From Streptomyces sp. ASQP_92 (GTDB lineage: Bacteria; Actinomycetota; Actinomycetes; Streptomycetales; Streptomycetaceae): a DNA stretch of 64,000 bases. Shown in pieces: positions 26,457 through 36,606 of the stretch (its first letter is position 1; each line of letters begins with the position of its first letter). The position numbers and the translations under genes are program-made. The stretch covers positions 224,606-288,605 of the forward strand of contig NZ_JAODUA010000008.1 in assembly GCF_025399895.1 (NCBI RefSeq). Direction: 5' to 3'. The notes under the pieces were generated by a model. The model was not told the origin of the DNA. It was given only the letters and a program-made list of their open reading frames with translations, and did not search any database.

Positions 26457-27392
26457 TCAGCGCAGCTTGGGGTCGAGGGCGTCGCGGACCGCGTCGCCGA
26501 GCATGATGAAGGCGAGCACGGTCAGGCTCAGCATCGCCGCCGGGAAGAACAGCGCGTGCGGGGCCGTACGGATCACGTTCTTGGCCGAGGAGATGTCGAT
26601 GCCCCAGCTGATGGTCGGGTCCTGAAGACCGATACCGAGGTAGCTCAGCGTCGCCTCGGCGCCGATGTAGCCGCCGAGCGCGATCGTGGCGACCACGATC
26701 ACGGGAGCGACGGCGTTCGGCAGGATGTGCCGGAGCATGATCCGGAAGGTGCCGGCACCGAGCGCACGCGCCGCGGTGACGTAGTCGGCGGCCTTGGCCG
26801 TGATCACGGCACCGCGCATCACACGGGTCATCTGGGTCCAGCCGAGCACCGCGAGGGCGAACACCACGGTCCACACGGTGCGGTTGGTGAACGCGTTGAG
26901 GATCACCAGCGCGCCGAGCAGCAGCGGGATGCCGAAGAAGATGTCGGTGACGCGGGAGAGCAGCGTGTCGACCCAGCCGCCGAAGTAACCGGCGACCATG
27001 CCGGTGACGCCGCCGAGCAGGGTGACCGCGGCGGTCACGCAGATGCCGACGGTGATCGAGGCCCGGGCGCCGTAGAGCGTACGGGCGTAGATGCTGCGGC
27101 CCTGGCCGTCGTAGCCGAACCAGTCGGCCTGGAAGACATGGCTCCAGCTCGGCGTGGTCAGGTAGTGGTTGCGCAGGTCGCCGGCGCGCGGGTCCACCGA
27201 GGTGAACAGGCTCGGCGCGATGGAGATGGCGATCAGCAGCAGGATGAGCAGGGCCGAGAGGACGAAGACCGGGCGGCGGCGCAGATCGCCCCACGCGTCC
27301 GACCAGAGGCTGCGCGGCTTGTCGACCTGGTCTACCGGGGCGTTTACGGCCGCCGATCCGGGGACCGAGGTCTTCTCGATGGTGTCAGGCAT
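26457..27392 (-). CDS. Opp-C: oligopeptide ABC transporter permease (DppC type)
   Basis: 311 residues. A short N-terminal tail leads to SLWSDAWGDLRRRPVF and six predicted helices. The EAA loop is TAARALGAGTFRIMLRHI and the end is DAVRDALDPKLR, identical to the Opp-B protein. The start codon overlaps the stop of the DppB-type permease by 8 nt; 14 nt separate it from the ATPase gene. Confidence 0.94.
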   Translation of the reverse strand: MPDTIEKTSVPGSAAVNAPVDQVDKPRSLWSDAWGDLRRRPVFVLSALLILLLIAISIAPSLFTSVDPRAGDLRNHYLTTPSWSHVFQADWFGYDGQGRSIYARTLYGARASITVGICVTAAVTLLGGVTGMVAGYFGGWVDTLLSRVTDIFFGIPLLLGALVILNAFTNRTVWTVVFALAVLGWTQMTRVMRGAVITAKAADYVTAARALGAGTFRIMLRHILPNAVAPVIVVATIALGGYIGAEATLSYLGIGLQDPTISWGIDISSAKNVIRTAPHALFFPAAMLSLTVLAFIMLGDAVRDALDPKLR

Positions 27393-28311
27393 ACCGGATC
27401 CTCGGGTCCAGGACCGCGTAGAGCAGGTCGACGATCAGGCTGGAGAGGAGGTAGACGACGACCAGGACGGTCACGAAACCGACCACCGTCGCACCTTCCT
27501 TGCCGTTGATGGCGCGGTAGAGCGCGTTTCCGACACCCTGCACGTTGAAGATGCCCTCGGTGACGATCGCGCCGCCCATCAGGGCGCCGAGGTCGGTTCC
27601 GAGGAAGGTCACCACCGGGATGAGCGAGTTGCGCAGCAGGTGGCGGGTGATGATCCGGCGCCGGGGCAGACCCTTGGCGACCGCGGTGCGGATGTAGTCC
27701 GCGCGCAGGTTCTCGACGATCGAGGTGCGCGAGAGCCGGGCCACGTACGCGAGCGACAGCGAGCCGAGCACGATGGCCGGCAGCATCAACTGGCTGAGGT
27801 CCATGGAGTCCTGGACGGTCGGCGTCACCCATCCCAGGCCGTCCGCGAAGATCGCCTGGAACACATAGGCGAGGACGAAGATCGGCACGGAGATCACCAG
27901 GAGGGTGATGACCAGGACGAGCTTGTCCATCAGCTTGTTGCGGCGCAGACCGGAGACAACGCCGAGCAGGACGCCGAGCACGACCTCGATGGAGAACGCC
28001 ATGAGCGCGAGCCGGACGGTGACCGGCAGGGCCTCGCCCATCACGTCGGTGACCTTGCGGCCCGACATGGTCATACCGAAGTCGAAGTGGACCAGGTTGG
28101 TGATGTAGTCCCAGTACTGCTTCCACAGCGGCTGGTCCAGGCCCAGTTGGTGCTTGATGGCGGCGAGCTGGGCGGGATCGGCCGCCTTGTCGCCCCACAT
28201 GGCTCTGACGGGGTCGCCCGGGAGGGCGTACACCATCAGGAAGATGAGCAGGGTCGTCCCGAGGAATACCGGGATCATCTGGAGCAGTCGCCTCGCGACA
28301 TAACGCCCCAT
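27385..28311 (-). CDS. Opp-C: oligopeptide ABC transporter permease (DppB type)
   Basis: 308 residues from the ATG at 28311 (MGRYVARRLLQMIPVFLG), with GGAGG 5 nt upstream. Six helices are predicted, with the loop TAVAKGLPRRRIITRHLLR. The outer loop reads AMWGDKAADPAQLAAIKHQL where Opp-B has a Cys pair, so the disulfide seen there is not conserved. The end is LDPRIRYA. Confidence 0.94.
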   Translation of the reverse strand: MGRYVARRLLQMIPVFLGTTLLIFLMVYALPGDPVRAMWGDKAADPAQLAAIKHQLGLDQPLWKQYWDYITNLVHFDFGMTMSGRKVTDVMGEALPVTVRLALMAFSIEVVLGVLLGVVSGLRRNKLMDKLVLVITLLVISVPIFVLAYVFQAIFADGLGWVTPTVQDSMDLSQLMLPAIVLGSLSLAYVARLSRTSIVENLRADYIRTAVAKGLPRRRIITRHLLRNSLIPVVTFLGTDLGALMGGAIVTEGIFNVQGVGNALYRAINGKEGATVVGFVTVLVVVYLLSSLIVDLLYAVLDPRIRYA

Positions 28312-28342
28312 GGTGCCTCCATAGATGGGGTCGGCGCGACGG

Positions 28343-28385
28343 CGGCCGGACCGCTCCCCCAACGATAGGGGGGAGCGTCCGGCCG
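28343..28385 (-). terminator. Intra-operon hairpin between binding protein and permease of Opp-C
   Basis: A 17-bp stem with one bulged base (arm CGGCCGGACCGCTCCCCC) and an 8-nt loop, in the 135-nt spacer after the binding-protein gene. It has the same position and probable role as the hairpins of Opp-A and Opp-B. Confidence 0.65.
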
Positions 28386-28446
28386 CGTCTTCACAGTGCC
28401 TGCCCCGCGATTGCGGAGCTTGGGGGTGGGCCGGATGCCGACCTGG

Positions 28447-30084
28447 TTACTTCTTCTTGACCTCGACCTGCGTGAAGACCGGGTCGCCGAAGGAGTCGAA
28501 CTTGACGTTCTGGACCTTGTTCGACCAGCCCGAGTTGGTCTTGTAGTACCAGAGCGGGATGGACGGCATGTCCTTGGCGAGCGCACCCTCGGCCTGCTGG
28601 TACAGCGCGGTCGTCTGGTCCACGCTGGTCGCCTTGTCGGCGTCCTTCGAGAACTTGTCGAACTCCGGGCTGGAGTACAGCGAGTCGTTCGCCGAGGCGC
28701 CCGTGCCGTAGATGTCGCGCAGGAAGTTGGCGTTCAGCGGGTAGTCCTGCTGCCACGCCGACCGCATCATGCTGGTGACCTTGTGACCGTCGATGAGGTC
28801 ACGGGCGGTCTTGAAGTCGGGCTTCGGGTCGCCGGTGCACTCGACGCCTGCGGCCTGGCGGATGGAGTTGCAGACCGCGTCCACCCACTCCTTGTGAGCG
28901 CCGTCGGCGTTGTAGAGGATGGTGACCTTGTTGTTCGGGACGCCACCCCCGTCCTTGATGAGCTGCTTGGCCTTCTCCGGGTTGTACGTGCAGGCCTCGC
29001 CACAGGCGCCCTGCTTGTAGCCGGCGACACCCGGGGCGACCCAGCTGTCGGCGGGCTGACGCGAACCCTGGAGCACCGTCTTGGTGATGGTGTCGCGGTC
29101 GATCGCCATCGAGAGACCCTGGCGGACCTTGGCCTTCTCGGGGGCCTTCCACGCCGGGTCGTACATGGCGAAGGCGACCGAGGTGATGCCACCCATCGGC
29201 TGGTCGACGGCGCGGTTGCCGAGGTCCGCCTTGTACTTCGGGAGGTCGGTCGGGTCGACCTGGTCGAGCACGTCCAGGGTGTCCGAGGTGAGCTCCTTGT
29301 AGGCAGCCTCGGCCTGGGTGTAGTTCTTGAAGACGATGCCGCCGTTCTTCGGCTTGTCCTCGCCCTTGTAGCCGGCGTACGCCTTCAGCGTGACGGCCTT
29401 GTTGTGCTCCCAGCTGACGAACTGGTACGGGCCGTTGCCGACCGGCGCCTCGCCGAACTTCTTCGGGTCGGTGAAGAACGCCTTCGGCAGCGGCGAGAAG
29501 GCCGTGTAACCGAGCTTGTACGGGAAGTACGAGACCGGCGCCGTGAGGTCGATCTGGATCGTCTTGTCGTCGATCGCCTTCAGACCGGACATCTTGTCGG
29601 TCGTCGGGTCGCCCTTGCCCTTCTCGGGGTGGACGTCGGTGTAACCGGCGATGTCCGAGAACCAGTTGGAGTTGACCTGGTTGTTCTTGGTGTTGGCCGA
29701 CCAGTTCCACGAGTCCACGAAGGACGCGGCGGTCACCGGAGTGCCGTCGTGGAAGGTCCAGCCGGTCTTGATGGTGATCTTGTAGTGCTGGGAGTCAGTG
29801 GTCTCGATCTTCTCGGCCATCTGGTTCCGCAGCTTGCCCGTCGCCGGGTCGTAGTCCGTCAGCCCGCGGAACAGGTTCTTGACGATGCGGCCGCCACCGA
29901 CCTCCATCGCGTTCGCCGGCTGCAGCGGGTGCTGCGGTTCGGTGCTCTGGTAGCTGTAGACGCCGTTGGCGTCCACCGCGGCCTTCGCATCGGATCCCTT
30001 GCCGTCGCCACCGCCGCAAGCGGTGGCGCCCAGGGCGATGATTGCCGCTCCCGCGACCCACTTGGCGCTCGTAGCACCACGCAT
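28447..30084 (-). CDS. Opp-C: oligopeptide-binding lipoprotein (SBP family 5)
   Basis: 545 residues from the ATG at 30084, which has AGGAGGAAACCC upstream; the frame is open 53 codons further without a better site. The lipobox LGATAC gives Cys23. The mature N-lobe begins YSYQSTEPQHPLQPANAMEV and contains GWTFHDGTPVTAASFVDSWN, the canonical family 5 pattern. It ends in VEVKKK. It is clearly paralogous to the Opp-B binding protein, with the largest differences in the ligand-facing middle. First gene of Opp-C, so it likely dictates the peptide range of that importer. Confidence 0.92.
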   Translation of the reverse strand: MRGATSAKWVAGAAIIALGATACGGGDGKGSDAKAAVDANGVYSYQSTEPQHPLQPANAMEVGGGRIVKNLFRGLTDYDPATGKLRNQMAEKIETTDSQHYKITIKTGWTFHDGTPVTAASFVDSWNWSANTKNNQVNSNWFSDIAGYTDVHPEKGKGDPTTDKMSGLKAIDDKTIQIDLTAPVSYFPYKLGYTAFSPLPKAFFTDPKKFGEAPVGNGPYQFVSWEHNKAVTLKAYAGYKGEDKPKNGGIVFKNYTQAEAAYKELTSDTLDVLDQVDPTDLPKYKADLGNRAVDQPMGGITSVAFAMYDPAWKAPEKAKVRQGLSMAIDRDTITKTVLQGSRQPADSWVAPGVAGYKQGACGEACTYNPEKAKQLIKDGGGVPNNKVTILYNADGAHKEWVDAVCNSIRQAAGVECTGDPKPDFKTARDLIDGHKVTSMMRSAWQQDYPLNANFLRDIYGTGASANDSLYSSPEFDKFSKDADKATSVDQTTALYQQAEGALAKDMPSIPLWYYKTNSGWSNKVQNVKFDSFGDPVFTQVEVKKK

Positions 30085-30216
30085 GGGTTTCCTCCTCATG
30101 AGTCCACTTGTTACTACAAGAGGGGGTACTTCTACGCGCGCTGACACCCCTGACAGCGCTTTGACGTCAAGTACCCCGAGTGTGCTCGTGAGTCGGCACT
30201 CCCCACAGTGCGTGAC

Positions 30217-30237
30217 CCATTGACCCGAGCTCAATGG
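30217..30237 (-). promoter_or_regulatory. Inverted repeat upstream of Opp-C
   Basis: CCATTGA-N7-TCAATGG, a perfect dyad about 135-155 bp before the binding-protein start. The 501-nt interval 30085-30585 is comparatively AT-rich and contains this dyad and the typA terminator. A clear -35/-10 pair is not evident, and I see no gene in it. Confidence 0.4.
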
Positions 30238-30530
30238 AGCCAACTATTAAGTACGGCCGGGCTGTAAACCACACTTAAAGGGTCTCGTTTTGACAACATC
30301 AGTAACGGTCAACGGCCCGAAATCCGGACAAAGTGAGCACAGACAGACACACCCGAAACGGACCGTTAACACATCTTCCGGAGAGCGACGGTCGATATCC
30401 GAACAGGGTGCACCGTAAAACAACTTGACCGTAGGGCCCCGCGGCCATGATCCAGAGGCCTCTTTGACAGTCCTTTGTACTTGATCGCCCGCGCGTGTGT
30501 ACGCCGCCGTTCAAACCTCCGCCGCCCACG

Positions 30531-30570
30531 CCGAAGGCCCGGCTCCGCTCGCGCGGGGCCGGGCCTTCGG
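30531..30570 (-). terminator. Terminator after typA
   Basis: Perfect 13-bp stem (CCGAAGGCCCGGC and its complement) with a 14-nt loop, 16 nt after the typA stop codon. Confidence 0.75.
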
Positions 30571-30585
30571 GGCGTACGGGGTACG

Positions 30586-32496
<1,911 letters not shown>

Positions 32497-32690
32497 ACTG
32501 ACTGGCGCTTCTCTCGATCGTGGGATCAGGCATCTGACGCGGTCGAGTGCTCGTCCGCCCGCCGGGCAGACAGGCCACGGCTGCCTCCCATGGTACGGGG
32601 CCGCCGCGCCGATGGCCTCCCGGGCCGATTCCCTCGATCCGGAGCAGGGGTCTTCACAGTGATTGAGCCTGGGTCAGGGGCAGGTACGAC

Positions 32691-32719
32691 CTTGCCCGCC
32701 GGCGGGGCCGGCGGGCAAG
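32691..32719 (-). terminator. Terminator after the lone binding-protein gene
   Basis: Perfect 13-bp stem (CTTGCCCGCCGGC and its complement) with a 3-nt loop, about 70 nt after the stop at 32787. Confidence 0.65.
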
Positions 32720-32786
32720 GGAATTGAGCAGGTTCTGAGCTTGGGGCCGATCCGGGCGGCCGCCTCTGACCTGCTGGTTTACCGTT

Positions 32787-35129
32787 CTACTTCGTATTGT
32801 TCGCCGATCCGTTGTGCGCCGTTTCCGGCTTCTTGAACCCGATGTCCTGGAAGTTCGGGGCGGCGAAGCCGAAGGCTCCGGCGTTGGCCACATTGGGTTT
32901 CACGGCGACCAGTTGCGGACGCTGGTAGAGCGGAATCGAGCCGGCCGCGGCCCAGATCCTGGCGTCCGCCTTCTGCACCAGCTCGCGGGCCTCGTCCTCG
33001 TCGAGCTCACCGACCGCCTGCTCGAAGAGCTGGTCGATGTGGTCGGTGCCGACCCGGCTGTAGTTCTGCTCGACGAGCAGTGAGCCGTCGGACGCGGGCT
33101 CGGGCTTGGCGAAGATCGGCCGGTCGTCGGTGGCCGGGTAGGCGGTGCCGGGCCAGGAGTACAGGGCCAGGTCGAAGTCGCCCGAGGCGATGTGGTCCTT
33201 GAAGTAGCTGTCGTCGGCGACCTTGACGATCTCGGTGTTGATGCCGACGCCCTTGAGCATGGCCACGATTTTGTCGCCCACGTTGCGCAGCGCCTCGGAG
33301 CCGGGGCCCGAGGGCAGGACGAAGCGCAGGGTGAGCGGCTTGCCGTCCTTGCCGAGCGGGCCGCCCTGCGGCGCGGGGGCCGCGGTGCCCTTGGGGGCGT
33401 ACGCGCCGGGGGCGCCGCCCTTGAGGCGGGCCTCGGTCTTGGTGTGGTCGGTCTTCCTGGCCTGGTCCGCGGGCTCGGCCTCGAAGACCCGGGCCTGGTC
33501 CAGGAGCGCGGCCCGCTGGAAGGCCGCGGTGCGGGCCGGGGCGAGCACATGCGTCCCGGCTCCGGCGCCGGAGCCGGAGCCCGCGCCGGCGGGCTTGTCG
33601 TCGCCGACGATGTAGGTGCCCTCGTCGTTGGGGTGGTTGCCGGACGCCCGGGCCTGGCGCTTGCCGTCCTCGACGTCGTGCTCGGAGTCGGCCCTGCTGC
33701 CGGCCTTGGCGGCGTCCTGCTGGGGCTTGTGCCGGGCCCCGCCGGGCGTCCACCCGGCGTCGGCGAGCAGCGCCCGGGCCTCCTTCTCGTCGTGGCTGCC
33801 CAGCGCGTCGCTGCTGTCCGCGTACGCGTCCTGGCCGGCCAGCGCGAGGTGGCTGCCGGGGGGCTGGGCCGGCAGGCCGAGCGGCTTGAGGACGGCCTCG
33901 GCGATCTCCTGGCGGTCCAGGGCGCGGGCCACCGCGCGCCGCACCCGCTCGTCGGACAGCGGCCCGGAGGCGCCGTTGAGGGCGAGCTGGGTGTAGGCGG
34001 GCTCCAGGGTCTTGCGGATGGCCAGGCCGCGCAGCCCGGCCTGTTCGGCGGCGTACTTCTCGACGGCGGCCCGGCTCGCCCTGCGGGCCTCCCGCTCGGC
34101 CTCGGCCTTGTCGTCCTCGGCGCCGTGGGCGATCGCCCAGGAGCGCAGCGCGGAGGCGGGGGTGATGGCGGCGGCGGGGCCGTGCGTGACGGCCTGGCCC
34201 TGGTCGCGTTCGGCGAGCTTGACGCGGTCGGCGTCGGCGCGGTCGATCTCGGCGATGTCGACGCTGCCCCCGGCGAGCGCCTCGGCCCGCTTGTCGCGCG
34301 GCACGGCTTGCAGGACGAGGGTGTCGAGCTTGGCGGGCCGGCCCCACCAGCGGGGGTTGCGCTCCAGCGTGATGGTGCCCTTGGCGCGGTCGGTCTCCTT
34401 GACCCGGAAGGGGCCCGCGGTCGCCTTGAGGCGGGTACGGGCGCCGTCGTTGAAGGCGTCGGGGGCGGCGGTGACGTCCTTGGGGTAGAGCGGGCTGAAC
34501 AAGGAGCGCCAGTCGGCGTACCGCTTGGCGAAGGTGACCTTGACCTCCAGGTCGTTGGCGCCCTTCTCGATCTTCTCGATCCGCTCGTATCCGGCGTTGC
34601 GGGCGGTCCAGTACGCCGCGTCCTTGCCGCTGAGCGCGCGCCACTGGGCGACGAAGTCGGGGGCGCCGATCTCGCGGCCGTCGCTCCACACCGCCTTCTG
34701 GTTGAGCTTGTAGAGGACGACCTGCTTGGGCTCGCGCTGGACGACCTCGGCGGACTCCAGGTAGTCGGCGTTGCGCTGTGGCCGGCCGTGCTCGTCCAGC
34801 GTGAACAGCGCGGGCAGCACCGCCTGGGCGACCCGCTGGGTCGTGGCGTCGGCGTCGGCCTGGAAGGTGTTGAGCGTCTCGGGCATCGCGTCGACGGCCC
34901 ACTTCAGGGTGCCCCCGTCGGCGACGCGCTCCCGGGCCGCGGCCCCGATGTCCTGGGGCGCGGCGCCTGCCTCGGTCCCGCTGTCGGCGGCGCCGCAGCC
35001 GGTCAGCACGGGGAGCGTGAGCACTCCGGTGGTCAACAGGGCGATGGAGCGCGACCGGAGCGAGGCCGCGGTCCGGATCGCCGCGACGATCCGGGGCGCC
35101 CTCCCGTTCGGGTCACCGACGTGGGACAT
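32787..35129 (-). CDS. Large orphan family 5 solute-binding lipoprotein
   Basis: 780 residues, about 200 more than usual. The signal peptide has the lipobox VLTGC (Cys45) after a long basic N-terminus. The start of the binding fold (TLKWAVDAMPETLNTFQADA) and the C-terminal lobe (LRFVLPSGPGSEALRNVGDK) are normal. Two hydrophilic insertions stand out: a charged Ala-rich helix at about residues 325-370 and a disordered Gly/Ala/Pro/Lys-rich stretch at about 460-590. No permease or ATPase is adjacent, so it either serves one of the nearby importers or has a sensing role. The 290 nt between it and typA hold only the terminator. Confidence 0.88.
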   Translation of the reverse strand: MSHVGDPNGRAPRIVAAIRTAASLRSRSIALLTTGVLTLPVLTGCGAADSGTEAGAAPQDIGAAARERVADGGTLKWAVDAMPETLNTFQADADATTQRVAQAVLPALFTLDEHGRPQRNADYLESAEVVQREPKQVVLYKLNQKAVWSDGREIGAPDFVAQWRALSGKDAAYWTARNAGYERIEKIEKGANDLEVKVTFAKRYADWRSLFSPLYPKDVTAAPDAFNDGARTRLKATAGPFRVKETDRAKGTITLERNPRWWGRPAKLDTLVLQAVPRDKRAEALAGGSVDIAEIDRADADRVKLAERDQGQAVTHGPAAAITPASALRSWAIAHGAEDDKAEAEREARRASRAAVEKYAAEQAGLRGLAIRKTLEPAYTQLALNGASGPLSDERVRRAVARALDRQEIAEAVLKPLGLPAQPPGSHLALAGQDAYADSSDALGSHDEKEARALLADAGWTPGGARHKPQQDAAKAGSRADSEHDVEDGKRQARASGNHPNDEGTYIVGDDKPAGAGSGSGAGAGTHVLAPARTAAFQRAALLDQARVFEAEPADQARKTDHTKTEARLKGGAPGAYAPKGTAAPAPQGGPLGKDGKPLTLRFVLPSGPGSEALRNVGDKIVAMLKGVGINTEIVKVADDSYFKDHIASGDFDLALYSWPGTAYPATDDRPIFAKPEPASDGSLLVEQNYSRVGTDHIDQLFEQAVGELDEDEARELVQKADARIWAAAGSIPLYQRPQLVAVKPNVANAGAFGFAAPNFQDIGFKKPETAHNGSANNTK

Positions 35130-35209
35130 GGCTTGTACCTCTTCGTCAGATTTATGGGATTTGATGCCATTTCGCGATGATCACACGTATCCCAGTCACT
35201 GAAGAGGAC

Positions 35210-35248
35210 GGGCCCGCTCCCCGGGCGGCGACACGGCGCAGCGGGCCC
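35210..35248 (+). promoter_or_regulatory. Hairpin in the divergent region before the sdh operon
   Basis: GGGCCCGCT and AGCGGGCCC form a 9-bp stem. The 319-nt interval 35130-35448 must contain promoters for the lipoprotein gene (minus) and the sdh operon (plus). It also has a weak dyad TCACA-N8-TGTGA at 35371-35388, 60 nt before the next gene. Otherwise I see nothing in it. Confidence 0.35.
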
Positions 35249-35448
35249 CGAACCCCACCCGTGCGGCGGAACGCGCCTTTCGGCCACGGTTCGGCGGCCA
35301 CCGCGCGCCGAGTGCGGCCGATAAAGGGCGTGCCGGGATTCCGCAACCCCACAACCCCGTGCACGCACCTTCACAACCGCGCATGTGAGGCGCGACACTC
35401 TCAGGCGCATGAGCATTGCCACCCGCTCCGGCGAAAGGCAGTCACGTC

Positions 35449-35742
35449 ATGTCCCTGCACGACGAGTTGACGGCGGCACAGCGCTGCCTGGACGACCTCG
35501 TACGAACCGTCGGACGCCTGGAGCAGCAGGTCGGGCACGGCCTGGACATCCGGCGGGTACGGACCGACGCCGACCATCTGCGCGAGAGCCTCGCCCTGCT
35601 CCGAGAGGCCGCGCCGGCGGGCGCGACGGCCCGGCCCGACCTGGTCACCATCCCCGACGCCCCGTACGACGCCTCGCTCTGGACCGACTCCGACGACGAA
35701 GGGCTCGGGAGCACCCGGTCCCGCGGCCGGCGCACCCCCTGA
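35449..35742 (+). CDS. Conserved hypothetical protein, 97 aa, leads the sdh operon
   Basis: ATG 35449 (MSLHDELTAAQRCLDDLV), AAAGG upstream. Residues 3-35 and 42-62 have heptad-like Leu/Val spacing and probably form a helical hairpin or coiled coil; the tail is acidic and then basic (SRGRRTP). No enzyme motif. It ends 18 nt before the succinate dehydrogenase membrane subunit, so it is cotranscribed. Function unknown; an accessory or regulatory role for the complex is only inference. Confidence 0.65.
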   Translation: MSLHDELTAAQRCLDDLVRTVGRLEQQVGHGLDIRRVRTDADHLRESLALLREAAPAGATARPDLVTIPDAPYDASLWTDSDDEGLGSTRSRGRRTP

Positions 35743-35760
35743 CCTCCATGGGAGCCACTC

Positions 35761-36591
35761 TTGGCCACAGGCACGGAACCCTCTCCCCCGGCGGAGCGGC
35801 GCACCGGCGTCCATGACGCCTCGCGCGCCGCGATCGCACCCCGCCATCTGCGCACCGACCGCTGGTGGCTGGCGCCGGCCGTGACCGCCGCGGGGCTCTT
35901 CGCCTTCGTCGTCTACTCGACCTGGCGGGCGTTCGCGAACGCGGACTACTACCGCGCGCCCTATGTCTCGCCGTTCTACTCGCCGTGCCTGGCCGACAAC
36001 TGCGCACCCATGCGGCACGGCCCGAACGCGGACGTCTTCGGAAGCTGGTGGGGCCTGTCCCCCGCCCTCCTCATCCTGCTCTTCCCGCTCGGCTTCCGGC
36101 TGACCTGCTACTACTACCGCAAGGCGTACTACCGGGGCTTCTGGGCCTCGCCGCCCGCCTGCGCCGTGGCCGAGCCGCACAAGACGTACTCGGGCGAGAC
36201 CCGCTTCCCGCTCGTCCTCCAGAACCTCCACCGGTACTTCTTCTACTTCGCGGTCCTGGTCGCGGCAGTCCTCACCTACGACACGGCGCTCTCCTTCCGC
36301 GACGAGCACTACCGGTGGGGCCACATGGGGCTCGGCAGCCTGGTGTTCCTGGTCAACATCGCGCTCATCTGGACGTACACCCTGTCCTGCCACTCCTGCC
36401 GGCACATCGTCGGCGGCCGGCTGCGGCACTTCTCCAAGCACCCGGTGCGCTACCGGCTCTGGGGCTATGTCGGGAAGCTGAATGAACGTCACATGCTGCT
36501 GGCCTGGGCGTCGTTGATCAGCGTGGCGCTCGCCGACTTCTATGTGTATCTGCTCGCCACGGGGGCGTTCGACGATCCGAGGTTCTTCTGA
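35761..36591 (+). CDS. Succinate dehydrogenase membrane-anchor subunit (Sdh1-type, five-helix)
   Basis: 276 residues from a TTG start (GGGAG upstream). About five helices are predicted: residues 37-57, 94-112, 155-175, 190-208 and 232-255. Conserved-type His in the helices (QNLHRYFFY, CHSCRHIVGG, RHMLLAWAS) could ligate heme b. It resembles the membrane subunit of mycobacterial Sdh1-type complexes and not the short SdhC/SdhD pair. It is followed by sdhA after 15 nt, and no second anchor gene is present. It would pass electrons to menaquinone. Confidence 0.75.
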   Translation: MATGTEPSPPAERRTGVHDASRAAIAPRHLRTDRWWLAPAVTAAGLFAFVVYSTWRAFANADYYRAPYVSPFYSPCLADNCAPMRHGPNADVFGSWWGLSPALLILLFPLGFRLTCYYYRKAYYRGFWASPPACAVAEPHKTYSGETRFPLVLQNLHRYFFYFAVLVAAVLTYDTALSFRDEHYRWGHMGLGSLVFLVNIALIWTYTLSCHSCRHIVGGRLRHFSKHPVRYRLWGYVGKLNERHMLLAWASLISVALADFYVYLLATGAFDDPRFF

Positions 36592-36606
36592 ATGAAGGCA
36601 GCCTGA

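Noticed and set aside
30085..30585. A small gene in the 501-nt gap between Opp-C and typA.
   Set aside because: The only frame there (minus strand, up to 30682) overlaps the typA terminator and typA coding sequence, and lacks GC3 bias and a ribosome site.
35371..35388. TCACA-N8-TGTGA as a Rex or CRP-type operator for the sdh operon.
   Set aside because: Known sites have TGTGA first and TCACA second; here the halves are in the reverse order and the spacing is 8.
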